A stretch of DNA of 6,213 bases from Rickettsiales bacterium (GCA_023301015.1 JALZVI010000225.1:1-6213), one strand, 5' to 3'. Numbered from the stretch's first letter, positions 1 through 5,925 are shown. Notes: generated by a model not told the origin, from the sequence alone. Numbers and translations: made by a program.

Positions 1-703
1 CGATAGTTGTTTTGTATAGAATCATTGAGCCGCATAATGTGCAATATACGCCTGCAACAGGCTCGCCTTCAATTGTATCGACGAACATTTCGTGCCATGC
101 GAGAATGCGCTTTGGGTATGCGCGTGCTGAATCGCCTATTTTTAGGCCGAAGACTATATTGTCGTCTTGTAAGTAGTCGGCGTCATCGGCTTCAAGCATT
201 TTTGGATTGCGTAGCGGTGGTATGCCATTTTGCGGAACTCCGCCCCAGCGAATTTCATCCAAGCGGATTTCTGCTTTGTGGTCGTCACTGAAGTAATCAG
301 CAAAGCGCCCGTCGATAAGGCGATATAGCTTTGCCTTGAAATCGCCATAATGTTCGTACGGCTCGAGGTCTTGTGCCCATAGCCAGCTGTACCATCTGTC
401 AATGTCTAGGCCATAATCCTTGCCGGTCTTTTTTTGCAAAAGCTTTGTTAGCTCGGATGAAATTACGGGGTTTCTGGCGAATGATATTGCCTCAAGCAAA
501 GGCCCTGCATAGGCATCGCGCCAAGTGTCTTCCACGGCTTTATAGGATTCTGTCCACTTGCTTGGCCTGCTTCCATCGCTCAGATGCAAGAAGGTTATTG
601 CTGGGACATCTTGGTTGTTAGCGGCGTGGGCATGTGTGAAGAATGAGAAGCCAACAAGTGCGGCGATTAACAAGACTTGCATGTGTTTAATGTTTTTGTG
701 CAT
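1..703 (-). CDS. Secreted DUF3179 domain-containing protein, N-terminal part (3' end outside window)
   Basis: The frame is open from an ATG at 703 to the left edge, giving 234 residues with no stop. Residues 1-27 form a signal peptide: a basic start (MHKNIKH), a hydrophobic core (VLLIAALVGFSFF) and an AHA site at 25-27, so the mature protein should be exported. After about 120 residues with no motif I recognise, the DUF3179 signature begins: GGVPQNGIPPLRNPK at 154-168, ARAYPKRILAWHE at 193-205 and VYCTLCGS at 219-226 with two cysteines. The family is widespread and its biochemical function is not established, so I give no role. An ATG at 682 is in frame, but starting there would lose the positive n-region, so 703 is preferred. 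No Shine-Dalgarno is seen; a promoter lies directly upstream. The gene diverges from nadA. The family call is from recognised motifs; the C-terminal half of the domain cannot be judged. Confidence 0.85.
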   Translation of the reverse strand, partial: MHKNIKHMQVLLIAALVGFSFFTHAHAANNQDVPAITFLHLSDGSRPSKWTESYKAVEDTWRDAYAGPLLEAISFARNPVISSELTKLLQKKTGKDYGLDIDRWYSWLWAQDLEPYEHYGDFKAKLYRLIDGRFADYFSDDHKAEIRLDEIRWGGVPQNGIPPLRNPKMLEADDADYLQDDNIVFGLKIGDSARAYPKRILAWHEMFVDTIEGEPVAGVYCTLCGSMILYKTTI

Positions 704-738
704 GTTATATATATAGTAATGCAGTTTTCCTATAACAA
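704..738 (-). promoter_or_regulatory. Candidate promoter of the DUF3179 gene
   Basis: On the minus strand TTGTTA (738-733) and TATATA (715-710) are separated by 17 bases, a good sigma-70-like pair. The -10 ends 6 bases before the ATG at 703, so transcription would start at or next to the start codon. This is inferred from matches only; the AT-rich stretch makes chance matches likely. Confidence 0.45.
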
Positions 739-766
739 GCCTCTGTGAACTCTTGGGATAAAATTC

Positions 767-800
767 TTGAAAATTAGCAGGTTTTGGTTAATTAACAGAA
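767..800 (+). promoter_or_regulatory. Candidate promoter of nadA
   Basis: TTGAAA (767-772), a 16-base spacer and TAATTA (789-794) precede the ATG at 801 by 6 bases. No Shine-Dalgarno is visible before nadA. A second -10-like TAAAAT lies at 759-764 but has no convincing -35. The -10 match is weak, so this is a candidate only. Confidence 0.35.
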
Positions 801-1757
801 ATGCTAACTGAAAAAGACATAGACCCTACGCTGGACCTTGTGGCGGAAATTGAGAAACTTAAGGTGGAGATGAACGCCGTTGTGCTGGCGCATTATTATC
901 AGGATGATGAGGTGCAGGACATTGCGGATTTCATTGGGGATTCGCTGGATTTGTCGCGTAAGGCGGCGGCTACGGATGCGGATGTGATTGTGTTTTGTGG
1001 CGTAAAATTTATGGCTGAAGTGGCGAAGATTTTGTCGCCAGAGAAGACAGTGTTGTTGCCAGATTTGAAGGCGGGTTGCTCGTTGGAGGATTCTTGCCAG
1101 CCAGCGGAGTTTAAGGCGTTTCGTGAGGCGAATCCTGACCATGTGTCGCTGACATATATCAATTGCTCAGCGGATGTTAAGGCGCTTTCGGACGTGATTG
1201 TGACCAGCTCCAGCGCGGAGAAGATTATTAGTAAGATTCCAGCGGATAAGCCGATTTTGTTTGCGCCTGATAAGTATTTGGGTGCGTATTTGGCGAAGAA
1301 GACGGGCAGGGAGATGTTGCTTTGGAACGGAACATGCGAGGTGCATGAGCAGTTTTCGGAGAAGCAGGTTGTGCAGCTGAAAACGCGGAATCCGAACGCG
1401 AAAATTATCGCGCATCCTGAGTGTCCGCCGCAATTGTTGGATTATGCAGAGCATGTGGGTTCAACGTCATCGCTGTTGAATTATACGGCGGAAGATTCGG
1501 CGGAGGAGTTCATTGTGCTCACCGAGCCGGGGATTATTTACCAAATGCAAAAGCGCAGCCCGAACAAGAAGTTCCATCAGGTTGGCGGGACGGAAGGTGG
1601 CTGTGAGCATTGCAATGCGTGCCCATATATGAAGCTGAACACGCTGGAGAAGTTGTATTTGGCGATGAAGAATGGCTCGCCAGAGATTGTGCTGGATGAA
1701 GATGTGCGACTGGCTGCGAAGAAGAGCTTGGATGCGATGCTGGAAATGAGCGTTTAA
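801..1757 (+). CDS. nadA: Quinolinate synthase (NadA)
   Basis: NadA condenses iminoaspartate with dihydroxyacetone phosphate to quinolinate, the precursor of the NAD pyridine ring; it is a cytosolic [4Fe-4S] enzyme. The 318-residue protein is complete and of normal length for the short bacterial form. Visible motifs are [19 protein letters not shown] (30-48), CGVKFMAE (66-73), AGCSLEDSC (91-99), NGTCEVHE (176-183), HPEC (205-208), GSTSSLLNY (220-228) and [11 protein letters not shown] (268-278). By comparison with characterised NadA proteins the cluster ligands should be C93, C179 and C274, the last inside CxxCxxC. The start is the first ATG in frame and fits the family's N-terminus. The gene is monocistronic here: nadB and nadC are not in the window, so the source of iminoaspartate cannot be seen. 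It converges on the prepilin-like gene with a 2-base gap. Confidence 0.97.
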   Translation: MLTEKDIDPTLDLVAEIEKLKVEMNAVVLAHYYQDDEVQDIADFIGDSLDLSRKAAATDADVIVFCGVKFMAEVAKILSPEKTVLLPDLKAGCSLEDSCQPAEFKAFREANPDHVSLTYINCSADVKALSDVIVTSSSAEKIISKIPADKPILFAPDKYLGAYLAKKTGREMLLWNGTCEVHEQFSEKQVVQLKTRNPNAKIIAHPECPPQLLDYAEHVGSTSSLLNYTAEDSAEEFIVLTEPGIIYQMQKRSPNKKFHQVGGTEGGCEHCNACPYMKLNTLEKLYLAMKNGSPEIVLDEDVRLAAKKSLDAMLEMSV

Positions 1758-1759
1758 GG

Positions 1760-2545
1760 CTAGTAGCTCTCTTGGTGGATGTTGTGTGCGTTGCCGATAT
1801 AGAAGAGCACATTGCAATCAGGGCCTGACTTGCTAAGGTCATAGTCAACACCAGCGGTGGCGTTGGTGGCATCTAAGCATCTTGTTATGCTCGATTTTGC
1901 GCTGCCCACAATAAACCCAGATGAGGGCATGCCGTCATCGCCTTTTATATCTATAGATTTAGCCTCAGAAGGAGTTAGTATTGGATTAGGGGAGGATTCT
2001 AGGAAGGTGCTTGCATCTAAATCAAATTTTTCCGCATATTGCAACCAAGCGTCATTCACTTTCCAAGTAGGCATACTGAATGGGCCGCCTGGCATTGAAA
2101 TCCCTCCTGAACTTGCGCTAGGTGATCTAACCATAAATATACTATTCTTATGCGGCCCTTGAATGTAGCAGTTAAGGTCGTCTGTGTTGTGCGATATGCA
2201 GTGACTCATGTCGCCTTTGTACTTGTAGATTCCCATAACCTGCATTTGATATGTCGCATAGATAGGTTCTCTATAATATGTAGCTGAATCATCGCCAACT
2301 GCTTTGTCCCCATTGCCATCATGGGCTCCTGGTATTAGCTCTTTGTTGCAATCACCTGGGATGCATCTAGTTTTGTCATAGAAAAGTTGAGTCATGATTC
2401 TATATTGGTTAGCGGTGCTAAGAACCTTATTTAGTTTGGCGCTTTCGACTAAGCTCTGCCCAATCAAAATGCCGCCAATCAGCAAGCCGATGATGACGAG
2501 GACGATTGATAGTTCTACTAATGTGAAGCCAGATTTATTTTTCAT
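1760..2545 (-). CDS. Prepilin-like protein with type IV N-terminal cleavage/methylation motif
   Basis: The 261-residue protein begins MKNKSG|FTLVELSIVLVI, a class III prepilin leader: a short basic leader ending in Gly6, Phe at +1, the conserved Glu at +5, and a hydrophobic helix to about residue 33. It should be cut by a prepilin peptidase and sit in the inner membrane or a pilus/type II secretion pseudopilus. The rest is a soluble domain with CIPGDC at 61-66 and DGNGDK at 76-81, as seen in a group of proteobacterial pilin-like proteins of unknown role. Six cysteines (61, 66, 116, 126, 223, 244) could form three disulphides. The frame extends to a TTG at 2578, but ATG at 2545 gives the canonical short leader and is chosen. 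No other pilus gene is nearby, so major pilin, minor pilin or pseudopilin cannot be told apart. Its DNA looks more AT-rich than nadA or murJ. Confidence 0.85.
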   Translation of the reverse strand: MKNKSGFTLVELSIVLVIIGLLIGGILIGQSLVESAKLNKVLSTANQYRIMTQLFYDKTRCIPGDCNKELIPGAHDGNGDKAVGDDSATYYREPIYATYQMQVMGIYKYKGDMSHCISHNTDDLNCYIQGPHKNSIFMVRSPSASSGGISMPGGPFSMPTWKVNDAWLQYAEKFDLDASTFLESSPNPILTPSEAKSIDIKGDDGMPSSGFIVGSAKSSITRCLDATNATAGVDYDLSKSGPDCNVLFYIGNAHNIHQESY

Positions 2546-2547
2546 GA

Positions 2548-2578
2548 ATTGTATCGTATGCACATCTCCGCATGACAA
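2548..2578 (-). promoter_or_regulatory. Candidate promoter of the prepilin-like gene
   Basis: On the minus strand TTGTCA (2578-2573) and TACAAT (2553-2548) each match the sigma-70 consensus at 5 of 6 positions, but the 19-base spacer is long and the -10 ends only 2 bases before the ATG at 2545. The -35 lies on the same bases as the opposing murJ -35. Low confidence because of the spacing. Confidence 0.25.
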
Positions 2579-2605
2579 GCAATGAAAAAACGCTATTATG
2601 CGGCT
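2572..2605 (+). promoter_or_regulatory. Candidate promoter of the murJ operon
   Basis: ATGACA (2572-2577, 5 of 6 to TTGACA), a 16-base spacer and TATTAT (2594-2599, 5 of 6) stand 6 bases before the ATG at 2606. Transcription starting the usual 7 bases after the -10 would begin on the A of that ATG. The upstream in-frame ATG at 2582 would then lie inside the promoter and not be transcribed. Confidence 0.5.
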
Positions 2606-4120
2606 ATGTCACTCGTGAAAAACACCTTAACTGTTGGTTCGCTCACCATGCTATCACGCATTGCGGGATATGTGCGGGATGTGTTGATTGCTTCTAGGTT
2701 GGGTGCTGGTGTTTATTCGGACGCGTTTTTTGTGGCGTTTAGGTTGCCTAATATTTTCCGCACAATGTTTGCTGAAGGTGCTTTCAATGCTGGTTTTGTG
2801 CCGATGTTTAGCAAGATAAAGGACGAGGCGGCGGCGCAGAGTTTTGCTTCCAATGTTTTCTCGATCATGTTTTTTGCGCTCACCGCATTCACCATTGTGG
2901 CGCAGATTTTTATGCCTGCATTTGTGTGGGCCTTGGCCTCGGGTTTTGCGGAGAATGAGGAGAAGTTTGAGCTAGCGATTGGGCTAACGCGGATTACATT
3001 TTTCTATCTGCTGCTAATTTCGCTCACTTCAATTTTTGCGGCAATTCTGAACAGCTTGAGCAAGTTCACCGTGGCTGCTCTTGCGCCGCTGATTCTAAAT
3101 TTAACGCTGGTGGCGGCGCTGCTGCTTTTTGCGGATGAGAAGCTGGTTTCTGCCTATGCAATGGCATGGGGCGTGTTTGTAGCGGGGATTTTGCAGTTGG
3201 TTTTTCTCTATTATTTCGCTCGTCGTGCGGGATATATCATCCGCCCGCAGCGCCCGAAGATAGACGCGCAAACGCGGACGCTGTTCCGTCGGATGATTCC
3301 TGTTCTGATTGGGGCAGGGGTGTTGCAGATTAATGTGCTGGTGAACACGCAGATCGCTTCTTACATCAGCGAGGGGGCGGTTTCGTTCTTGTATTATGCG
3401 GATCGAGTGAGTCAGTTGCCGTTGGCGCTGATTGGGACGGCGATGGGCGTGGTTTTGCTGCCGAGCTTGTCGAAGTTTTTGCGTGATGGGGAGATTGAGA
3501 AATCTGTCGCCACCCAGAATCAGGCGATTTGGGTTGCGCTGTTTCTGGCGCTTCCTGCAGCTGTGGGGCTGGGGTTGCTGGCGGAAGATATTACGCGGGT
3601 ACTGTTTGAGCGCGGCGAGTTCACGGAGTCGGACACTGTGGCTGTAGCGCGGGCGTTGCAGGCCTTTGCGTTTGGCGTTCCTGCCTTTGTGCTGGCGAAG
3701 TTATATACTCCGAGTTTTTATGCGGCGGAAGATACGAAAACGCCGGTGAAAATTGCGGCTTTTTGCATCGCGGCGAATATATTCATCAGCTTGCTGCTCA
3801 TCAACGCATTTGGCTTTGACCATCTGGCGCTAGCAATTGCAACGGCGGCTTCGTCTTGGCTGAACGTGATTTTGTTGGATGTGTTTTTGCAAAAGAAAAA
3901 GCTGTTCTGGTTTGAGGCGCAAACTTTGCGCAAGATTTTGCAGATTGCATTTTGTTCGGCACTGATGGCGGCGGCGGTTTTGGCAGCGAACTCTGTGCAA
4001 ATTTCTTCCACTCCTGCCATCCAGCTTTTCGTGGTGATCGGCGCAGGCGGTGTGGCATATTTCGCAAGTGCGTTGGCCTTGAAAACAATTTCAATCCGCA
4101 CCATGTTAGGGAGAGTATGA
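2606..4120 (+). CDS. murJ: Lipid II flippase MurJ (MviN family)
   Basis: MurJ moves lipid II across the inner membrane for peptidoglycan synthesis and belongs to the MOP exporter superfamily, normally with 14 membrane segments. The 504-residue protein is hydrophobic throughout and of family length. From the ATG at 2606 it starts MSLVKNTLTVGSLTMLSR, and this start places R18, R24, D39 and R52 at the same numbers as the functionally important residues of E. coli MurJ; YYADR (263-267) carries the counterpart of E. coli R270. LPNIFRTMFAEGAF (47-60) is the family signature. An in-frame ATG at 2582 would add 8 residues (MKKRYYAA), but the family alignment and the overlapping promoter favour 2606. 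The stop TGA overlaps the next gene's ATG, so the two are probably cotranscribed and translationally coupled. Essentiality is expected in walled bacteria but is not shown here. Confidence 0.95.
   Translation: MSLVKNTLTVGSLTMLSRIAGYVRDVLIASRLGAGVYSDAFFVAFRLPNIFRTMFAEGAFNAGFVPMFSKIKDEAAAQSFASNVFSIMFFALTAFTIVAQIFMPAFVWALASGFAENEEKFELAIGLTRITFFYLLLISLTSIFAAILNSLSKFTVAALAPLILNLTLVAALLLFADEKLVSAYAMAWGVFVAGILQLVFLYYFARRAGYIIRPQRPKIDAQTRTLFRRMIPVLIGAGVLQINVLVNTQIASYISEGAVSFLYYADRVSQLPLALIGTAMGVVLLPSLSKFLRDGEIEKSVATQNQAIWVALFLALPAAVGLGLLAEDITRVLFERGEFTESDTVAVARALQAFAFGVPAFVLAKLYTPSFYAAEDTKTPVKIAAFCIAANIFISLLLINAFGFDHLALAIATAASSWLNVILLDVFLQKKKLFWFEAQTLRKILQIAFCSALMAAAVLAANSVQISSTPAIQLFVVIGAGGVAYFASALALKTISIRTMLGRV
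4106..4116 (+). promoter_or_regulatory. Ribosome binding site of the ygfZ-like gene
   Basis: AGGGAG lies 3 bases before the ATG at 4117, inside the last codons of murJ. It fixes 4117 as the start, although the frame stays open further upstream to an ATG at 3952. It contrasts with the first genes of operons in this window, which have no such site. Confidence 0.75.
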
Positions 4121-4839
4121 TTTTATTATCGAACAGAAGAGTTTTGCAAATTTCGGGTGCAGATGCGGTGAGTTTTTTGCAGGGGCTATGCACCAATGAT
4201 GTTGAAAAGCTCGGCGCTGAGAAAGCATTGTGGGCGGTGATGTTAACGCCGCAGGGGAAGTATTTTTGCGATTTTTTCCTCTATGCGGGGATGGGTAGCA
4301 TAATGCTTGATTGTCCCGAGGGCAGGGTGGATGATTTGGTGAAAAAGCTGAATATGTATAAGCTCCGCGCTGATGTGCAGATTGAGGCGACTGAGCTGAA
4401 AGTTTATGCCGTGGAAAAAGAATGGGGCGCTGCTGATCCGCGCTCGGAAAAGATCTATGATAGGGTGATTACGAATGATGCTTTGGATGAAGGGAAGTTG
4501 GAAGATTATGCTGCGCACCTGATTGAGCATGGCGTTCCTGACAGTACAGATTTTGTGGTGGATAAGACGTTCCCAATGCATTATCGCCTTGAGGCGCTAA
4601 ACGGGGTGAGCTTTGAGAAAGGTTGCTATGTTGGGCAGGAAAACACCGCGCGCATGAAGTTTAAAGGCGGGGTGCGTAAAACGCTGTTTAAGGTTGAGGG
4701 TGCTGCGTTGCCAGCATTGGGCGAGAAGATTGAGGGGCTTGGGGTGATGCTGAGCTCTGTTGGCGGCAAAGGTCTGGCGGTGCTGGATATTGCGGCTGTT
4801 GAGGCTTATGAGGGTGGCTTGGTGGTGGTTGGTTTGTAG
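4117..4839 (+). CDS. ygfZ: YgfZ/CAF17-like folate-binding protein (Fe-S cluster maintenance)
   Basis: YgfZ and its mitochondrial counterpart (IBA57/CAF17) are tetrahydrofolate-binding proteins related to GcvT that support assembly or repair of certain [4Fe-4S] enzymes; they act in the cytosol. The 240-residue protein begins with the usual VLQISGADAVSFLQGLCTND (9-28), has LTPQGKYFCDFFLY (43-56) and ends with the diagnostic GVSFEKGCYVGQE (163-175), where C170 is the conserved cysteine, followed by AR (178-179). It is shorter than E. coli YgfZ (326 residues), as alphaproteobacterial members tend to be, and appears complete. The start at 4117 is set by the AGGGAG site and the ATGA overlap with murJ. 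A true GcvT aminomethyltransferase is unlikely given the length and the KGCYxGQE motif. The role in this organism is inferred from the family. NadA in the same window is a [4Fe-4S] enzyme and so a possible client, but nothing here links them directly. Confidence 0.88.
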   Translation: MILLSNRRVLQISGADAVSFLQGLCTNDVEKLGAEKALWAVMLTPQGKYFCDFFLYAGMGSIMLDCPEGRVDDLVKKLNMYKLRADVQIEATELKVYAVEKEWGAADPRSEKIYDRVITNDALDEGKLEDYAAHLIEHGVPDSTDFVVDKTFPMHYRLEALNGVSFEKGCYVGQENTARMKFKGGVRKTLFKVEGAALPALGEKIEGLGVMLSSVGGKGLAVLDIAAVEAYEGGLVVVGL

Positions 4840-4871
4840 TTTTTTAATTTCCTCCCCGCTGCGCCCAAGGG

Positions 4872-4953
4872 CTTGCAGGCTGAGGAAGTGCTTCGCACGC
4901 TCATGGCTGAGGCTTTGCCTTGCAGGCTGAAATGCGCTCAGGGCTGCTCATGG
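4872..4953 (+). repeat. Two direct repeat units with constant ends and different cores
   Basis: CTTGCAGGCTGA occurs at 4872-4883 and 4919-4930, and GCTCATGG at 4899-4906 and 4946-4953. In each unit the two blocks are exactly 15 bases apart, giving two 35-base units with a period of 47. The 15-base cores (4884-4898 and 4931-4945) are essentially unrelated. A third GGCTGAGG sits between them at 4905-4912. No protein is apparent; function unknown. Confidence 0.6.
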
Positions 4954-4960
4954 AATTTTA

Positions 4961-5025
4961 TCATTGCTAGGAGGAGTCGCTGACGTGGCAATTCAAGGCC
5001 TGGGTTGCTGCGCCGCTCGTAATGA
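4961..5025. repeat. 65-base imperfect palindrome, probable dispersed intergenic repeat
   Basis: The ends TCATTGC (4961-4967) and GTAATGA (5019-5025) are inverted copies allowing one G-T pair, continued by AG/CT at 4969-4970 and 5016-5017. An inner stem runs from 4981 to 5015 around the palindrome AGGCCT, with GCAATTCA (4988-4995) opposite TGGGTTGC (5001-5008). A 10-base bulge (4971-4980) separates the two stems. The TCATTGC...GGCAATyC / TGGrTTGC...AATGA pattern resembles intergenic palindromes found in many copies in several bacterial genomes. It sits between two convergent genes and could fold as a hairpin at the RNA level, but no T-run follows on either strand, so a simple intrinsic terminator is not supported. 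Confidence 0.6.
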
Positions 5026-5065
5026 TGTTTGCTGGGGGTGATTAAGGAGGACTAGTAACTCAGCC

Positions 5066-5428
5066 TCAGCTCTCCAGCATTTCCAGCGCCTTTTTCAGTT
5101 TCGCCAAGATCTTCTCGACCTTGCGAGCGCTCACATTCTTTTGCTTCCCAGACTTCACTGGCTCTTCAGCTTTTGGTGCTAATTTTACCAAAAAACCCTG
5201 ATTCTTGGCGGTCATTTCTTTTTGTGCGCCTTTGATGGTGAGGCCTTTTGCGTGGAGTAGGATGCGGATATTTTCAATCACTTCCACGTCTTTAGGGGCG
5301 TAGTATCTTCTGCCACCGCGGCGTTTGACGGGTTTGATTTGTTTGAATTTGGTTTCCCAAAAACGCAAGACATGGGTGGGGATGTTGAGTTGCTCTGAAA
5401 CTTCGCCAATTGTTCTATAGTCTTCCAT
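5066..5428 (-). CDS. MerR-family transcriptional regulator downstream of ihfA
   Basis: The 120-residue protein has a MerR winged helix-turn-helix at its N-terminus: [20 protein letters not shown] (4-23), then WETKF, and the wing RRGGRRYY (36-43), followed by [23 protein letters not shown] (47-69). The MerR fold binds dyad DNA as a dimer. The C-terminal part is short and basic, ending in a likely amphipathic helix (101-120). It has no cysteine at all and no recognisable effector domain, so metal or redox sensing of the classical MerR kind is unlikely. A small MerR gene just after ihfA is a known alphaproteobacterial arrangement; its targets are not known to me. It lies 37 bases after ihfA on the same strand with a good ribosome binding site, so it is most likely cotranscribed with ihfA. 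Confidence 0.85.
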   Translation of the reverse strand: MEDYRTIGEVSEQLNIPTHVLRFWETKFKQIKPVKRRGGRRYYAPKDVEVIENIRILLHAKGLTIKGAQKEMTAKNQGFLVKLAPKAEEPVKSGKQKNVSARKVEKILAKLKKALEMLES

Positions 5429-5433
5429 TTCGG

Positions 5434-5439
5434 CTCCCT
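5434..5439 (-). promoter_or_regulatory. Ribosome binding site of the merR gene
   Basis: On the minus strand AGGGAG stands 5 bases before the ATG at 5428, in the 37-base ihfA-merR gap. It supports this start and independent initiation on a shared ihfA-merR message. Confidence 0.75.
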
Positions 5440-5465
5440 ATTTTTGGCTGCGCAACCAACTTGTC

Positions 5466-5753
5466 CTATTCGTTCACTTTTTTCTTCAAGATATTCGATG
5501 CATTGAATGCAATTGTGTTTCTTGCAGAAATCACAGCTTCTTTATTAGTTTTTGGATTGCGTCCAATGCGCGCTTTTTTCTTGCGGATTGAGAAATTGCC
5601 GAAGCCTGTAAGCTTCACCAGCTCGTCTTCCTTCAGCCCTTCTGCAACCTCGTCCAAAACTCCGTCCAGAATTTCTCCAGATTCGCTTAGTGAGAAGCCA
5701 AGTTTCTTATTAATTACGGTGCAAATATCTGCTCTTGTCAAAGTGTCGTTCAT
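5466..5753 (-). CDS. ihfA: Integration host factor subunit alpha
   Basis: IHF is a heterodimeric DNA-bending protein of the HU/IHF family that shapes the nucleoid and assists recombination, replication and sigma-54 transcription. The protein has 95 residues, normal for the family. The N-terminal helices run to about residue 45, followed by VKLTGFGNFSIRKKKARIGR (46-65) and the arm motif GRNPKT (64-69), whose proline (P67) is the one expected to insert between base pairs. GRNPKT, together with the MerR gene following it, favours IhfA over HU or IhfB. The ihfB partner is not in the window. The ATG at 5753 follows TAGGAT so closely (AGGA ends 1 base before ATG) that it is a poor Shine-Dalgarno; a promoter abuts the start. 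Transcription diverges from the tRNA genes. Confidence 0.92.
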   Translation of the reverse strand: MNDTLTRADICTVINKKLGFSLSESGEILDGVLDEVAEGLKEDELVKLTGFGNFSIRKKKARIGRNPKTNKEAVISARNTIAFNASNILKKKVNE

Positions 5754-5759
5754 ATCCTA

Positions 5760-5789
5760 GTTTTATGACCAAAAACGGCAACTAGTCAA
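5760..5789 (-). promoter_or_regulatory. Candidate promoter of the ihfA-merR operon
   Basis: On the minus strand TTGACT (5789-5784) matches the -35 consensus at 5 of 6. The -10 is TAAAAC (5765-5760, spacer 18) or CATAAA (5767-5762, spacer 16), each 4 of 6. With TAAAAC, 6 bases separate the -10 from the ATG at 5753, again a leaderless geometry. Confidence 0.45.
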
Positions 5790-5811
5790 CAGGGTTTACT
5801 GATATTTCTTA

Positions 5812-5824
5812 CTAAATTTTGATT
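5812..5824 (-). promoter_or_regulatory. Possible IHF binding site upstream of ihfA
   Basis: The minus strand reads AATCAAAATTTAG, matching the IHF consensus WATCAANNNNTTR at all but one defined position. It lies about 25 bases upstream of the ihfA -35. IHF is known to repress its own alpha-subunit gene in E. coli, so autoregulation is conceivable. Consensus-like sites are common in AT-rich DNA, so this is tentative. Confidence 0.25.
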
Positions 5825-5839
5825 AGGTGAAAATTTTGC

Positions 5840-5868
5840 TTGATTTTATATGGATAATTATGGATAAA
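5840..5868 (+). promoter_or_regulatory. Candidate promoter of tRNA-Ile
   Basis: TTGATT (5840-5845) and GATAAA (5863-5868) are 17 bases apart. The -10 is followed by GGCCTCCC, a GC-rich discriminator of the type found at stable-RNA promoters. Transcription would begin near 5875, about 50 bases before the mature tRNA. Confidence 0.4.
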
Positions 5869-5925
5869 GGCCTCCCAATCTGATTTTTAACTTTCAATTC
5901 TACCAGTTTTGAGAGTTTGCAGAGT

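Noticed and set aside
7..621. Plus-strand open frames in the first 620 bases
   Set aside because: They are antisense to the DUF3179 gene, which has a signal peptide and family motifs; the plus-strand products resemble nothing.
804..1142. Open frames antisense to nadA, murJ and the ygfZ-like gene (for example 804-1142, 3718-4104 and 4243-4581)
   Set aside because: They lie opposite well-conserved genes, have biased composition and show no recognisable domain; they are by-products of codon usage.
2546..2578. TTG start giving an 11-residue longer prepilin leader
   Set aside because: The MKNKSG|FTLVE leader from the ATG at 2545 is the canonical form; the extra residues overlap the promoter region.
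2582..2605. ATG at 2582 as the murJ start
   Set aside because: The start at 2606 puts R18, R24, D39 and R52 in register with E. coli MurJ, and the candidate -10 lies between the two ATGs.
3952..4116. Upstream extension of the ygfZ-like gene to an ATG at 3952
   Set aside because: It would overlap murJ by 169 bases, adds a low-complexity Gly/Arg-rich stretch unlike the family, and ignores the AGGGAG site before 4117.
4872..4953. CRISPR-like array
   Set aside because: There are only two units, the constant blocks are 8 and 12 bases, the variable cores are 15 bases, and no cas gene is present.
4840..5065. A degraded gene or intrinsic terminator in the convergent gap
   Set aside because: Frames are short and interrupted, the repeats explain the structure, and no hairpin is followed by a T-run on either strand.
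5066..5428. Metal-responsive MerR regulator (CueR/ZntR type)
   Set aside because: The protein has no cysteines and lacks the effector-binding region of that group; the position after ihfA marks a different subgroup.
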